From NCEH01 sp002257205 (GTDB taxonomy: Bacteria; Pseudomonadota; Alphaproteobacteria; Rhizobiales; Xanthobacteraceae), in assembly GCF_043195105.1 (NCBI RefSeq), contig NZ_JBAFWO010000003.1: DNA of 64,000 bases. One strand, given 5' to 3'. Within the stretch, counting starts at the first letter, position 1, and each line of letters starts with the position of its first letter. Made by a program: the position numbers and the translations under genes. The notes beneath the pieces were generated by a model. It was not told where the DNA came from, searched no databases, and worked only from the letters and a program-made list of their open reading frames with translations. Shown here one piece after another: positions 63,700 through 64,000 of the stretch.

Positions 63700-64000
63700 T
63701 CAGCGCTTCGAGAACTGGAAGCTGCGGCGAGCCTTGGCACGGCCGTACTTCTTGCGCTCGACCACGCGGCTGTCGCGGGTCAGGAAGCCGCCCTTCTTGA
63801 GCGGGCCGCGCAGCTCGGGCTCGTAATAGGTGAGCGCGCGGGAGATGCCGTGGCGCAGCGCGCCGGCCTGGCCGGAGAGGCCGCCGCCGGAAACGGTGCA
63901 GACCACGTCATACTGCTCTTCACGGGCCGCGGCCTGGAAGGGCTGGTTGATCATGAGGCGCAGAACGGGACGGGCGAAATAGACCACCACGTCGCGGTCG
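63700..64000 (-). CDS. rpsI: 30S ribosomal protein S9, C-terminal part (5' end outside window)
   Basis: The frame runs off the window at 64000 and encodes the C-terminal 100 residues of S9: RDVVVYFARPVLRLMINQPF, VCTVSGGGLSGQAGALRHGISRAL, and the basic end KKYGRAKARRSFQFSKR that reaches the tRNA in the ribosomal P site. rplM is expected just upstream beyond the window. Confidence 0.97.
   Translation of the reverse strand, partial: DRDVVVYFARPVLRLMINQPFQAAAREEQYDVVCTVSGGGLSGQAGALRHGISRALTYYEPELRGPLKKGGFLTRDSRVVERKKYGRAKARRSFQFSKR

Overview
The window is high-GC chromosomal DNA from an alphaproteobacterium, most likely a member of the Hyphomicrobiales (Rhizobiales). The gene orders merR-ihfA-fabH-plsX-DUF177-ubcC/bamE and tpiA-ppiD-trpE-trpG-trpD-trpC-moaC-moeA-lexA-comEC-gltX, the GAAC-N7-GAAC SOS box and the CysD/CysNC arrangement all fit that order. 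The genus cannot be fixed from what is visible. No insertion sequence, prophage, CRISPR array or integrase was seen.

Regions: (1) 1-8.6 kb holds the 3' end of cobQ facing cbiB, the sulfate-activation set cysQ-cysD-cysNC, kdsA and ugd. (2) 8.9-29.3 kb is a complete hydrogen-oxidation island, all on the minus strand, in the order hupT-hupU-hupV-hypF-hupS-hupL-hupC-hupD-hupF-hupG-hupH-hupJ-hupK-hypA-hypB-hoxA/hupR-hypC-hypD-hypE-hupE. (3) 29.4-36.5 kb has an MBL hydrolase, glgX coupled to an AI-2E family membrane protein, a ZIP-type transporter, tRNA-Pro(GGG) and an RlpA-like lipoprotein/secreted protein. (4) 36.6-42.7 kb is the merR-ihfA-fabH-plsX-DUF177-ubcC block with divergent bamE. (5) 42.8-56.9 kb is tpiA, ppiD, the trp genes, molybdenum cofactor genes, lexA, comEC, gltX and a TusA-like gene. 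(6) 57-64 kb has an M20 amidohydrolase, tRNA-Lys(UUU), a PAS-GGDEF protein, a soluble double-PAS chemotaxis transducer, several small secreted proteins and the 3' end of rpsI.

The hydrogenase island is the main accessory-type content. It encodes a membrane-bound group 1 uptake enzyme (HupSLC) whose small subunit carries the six cysteines of an oxygen-tolerant proximal [4Fe-3S] cluster, a separate H2 sensor (HupUV) with an untrimmed large subunit and no Tat signal, the kinase HupT, the sigma-54 activator HoxA/HupR, and every maturation factor needed (HypA-F, HupD, F, G, H, J, K) plus the nickel-permease-like HupE. Gene order matches the Rhodobacter capsulatus type, but the hupS promoter is a textbook sigma-54 promoter (TGGCAC-N5-TTGC) with an IHF site. 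Upstream lie two identically sized GGAAA-N12-TTTCC palindromes 31 bp apart, which are a good candidate for the activator's binding sites.

The remaining genes are mostly housekeeping. Points that stand out there are a HupK that keeps only half of each active-site CxxC, an AI-2E protein with a long soluble tail, a ComEC lacking its C-terminal metallo-beta-lactamase domain, a diguanylate cyclase with a lost inhibitory site, and an AT-rich patch between the two signalling genes near 59.8 kb.
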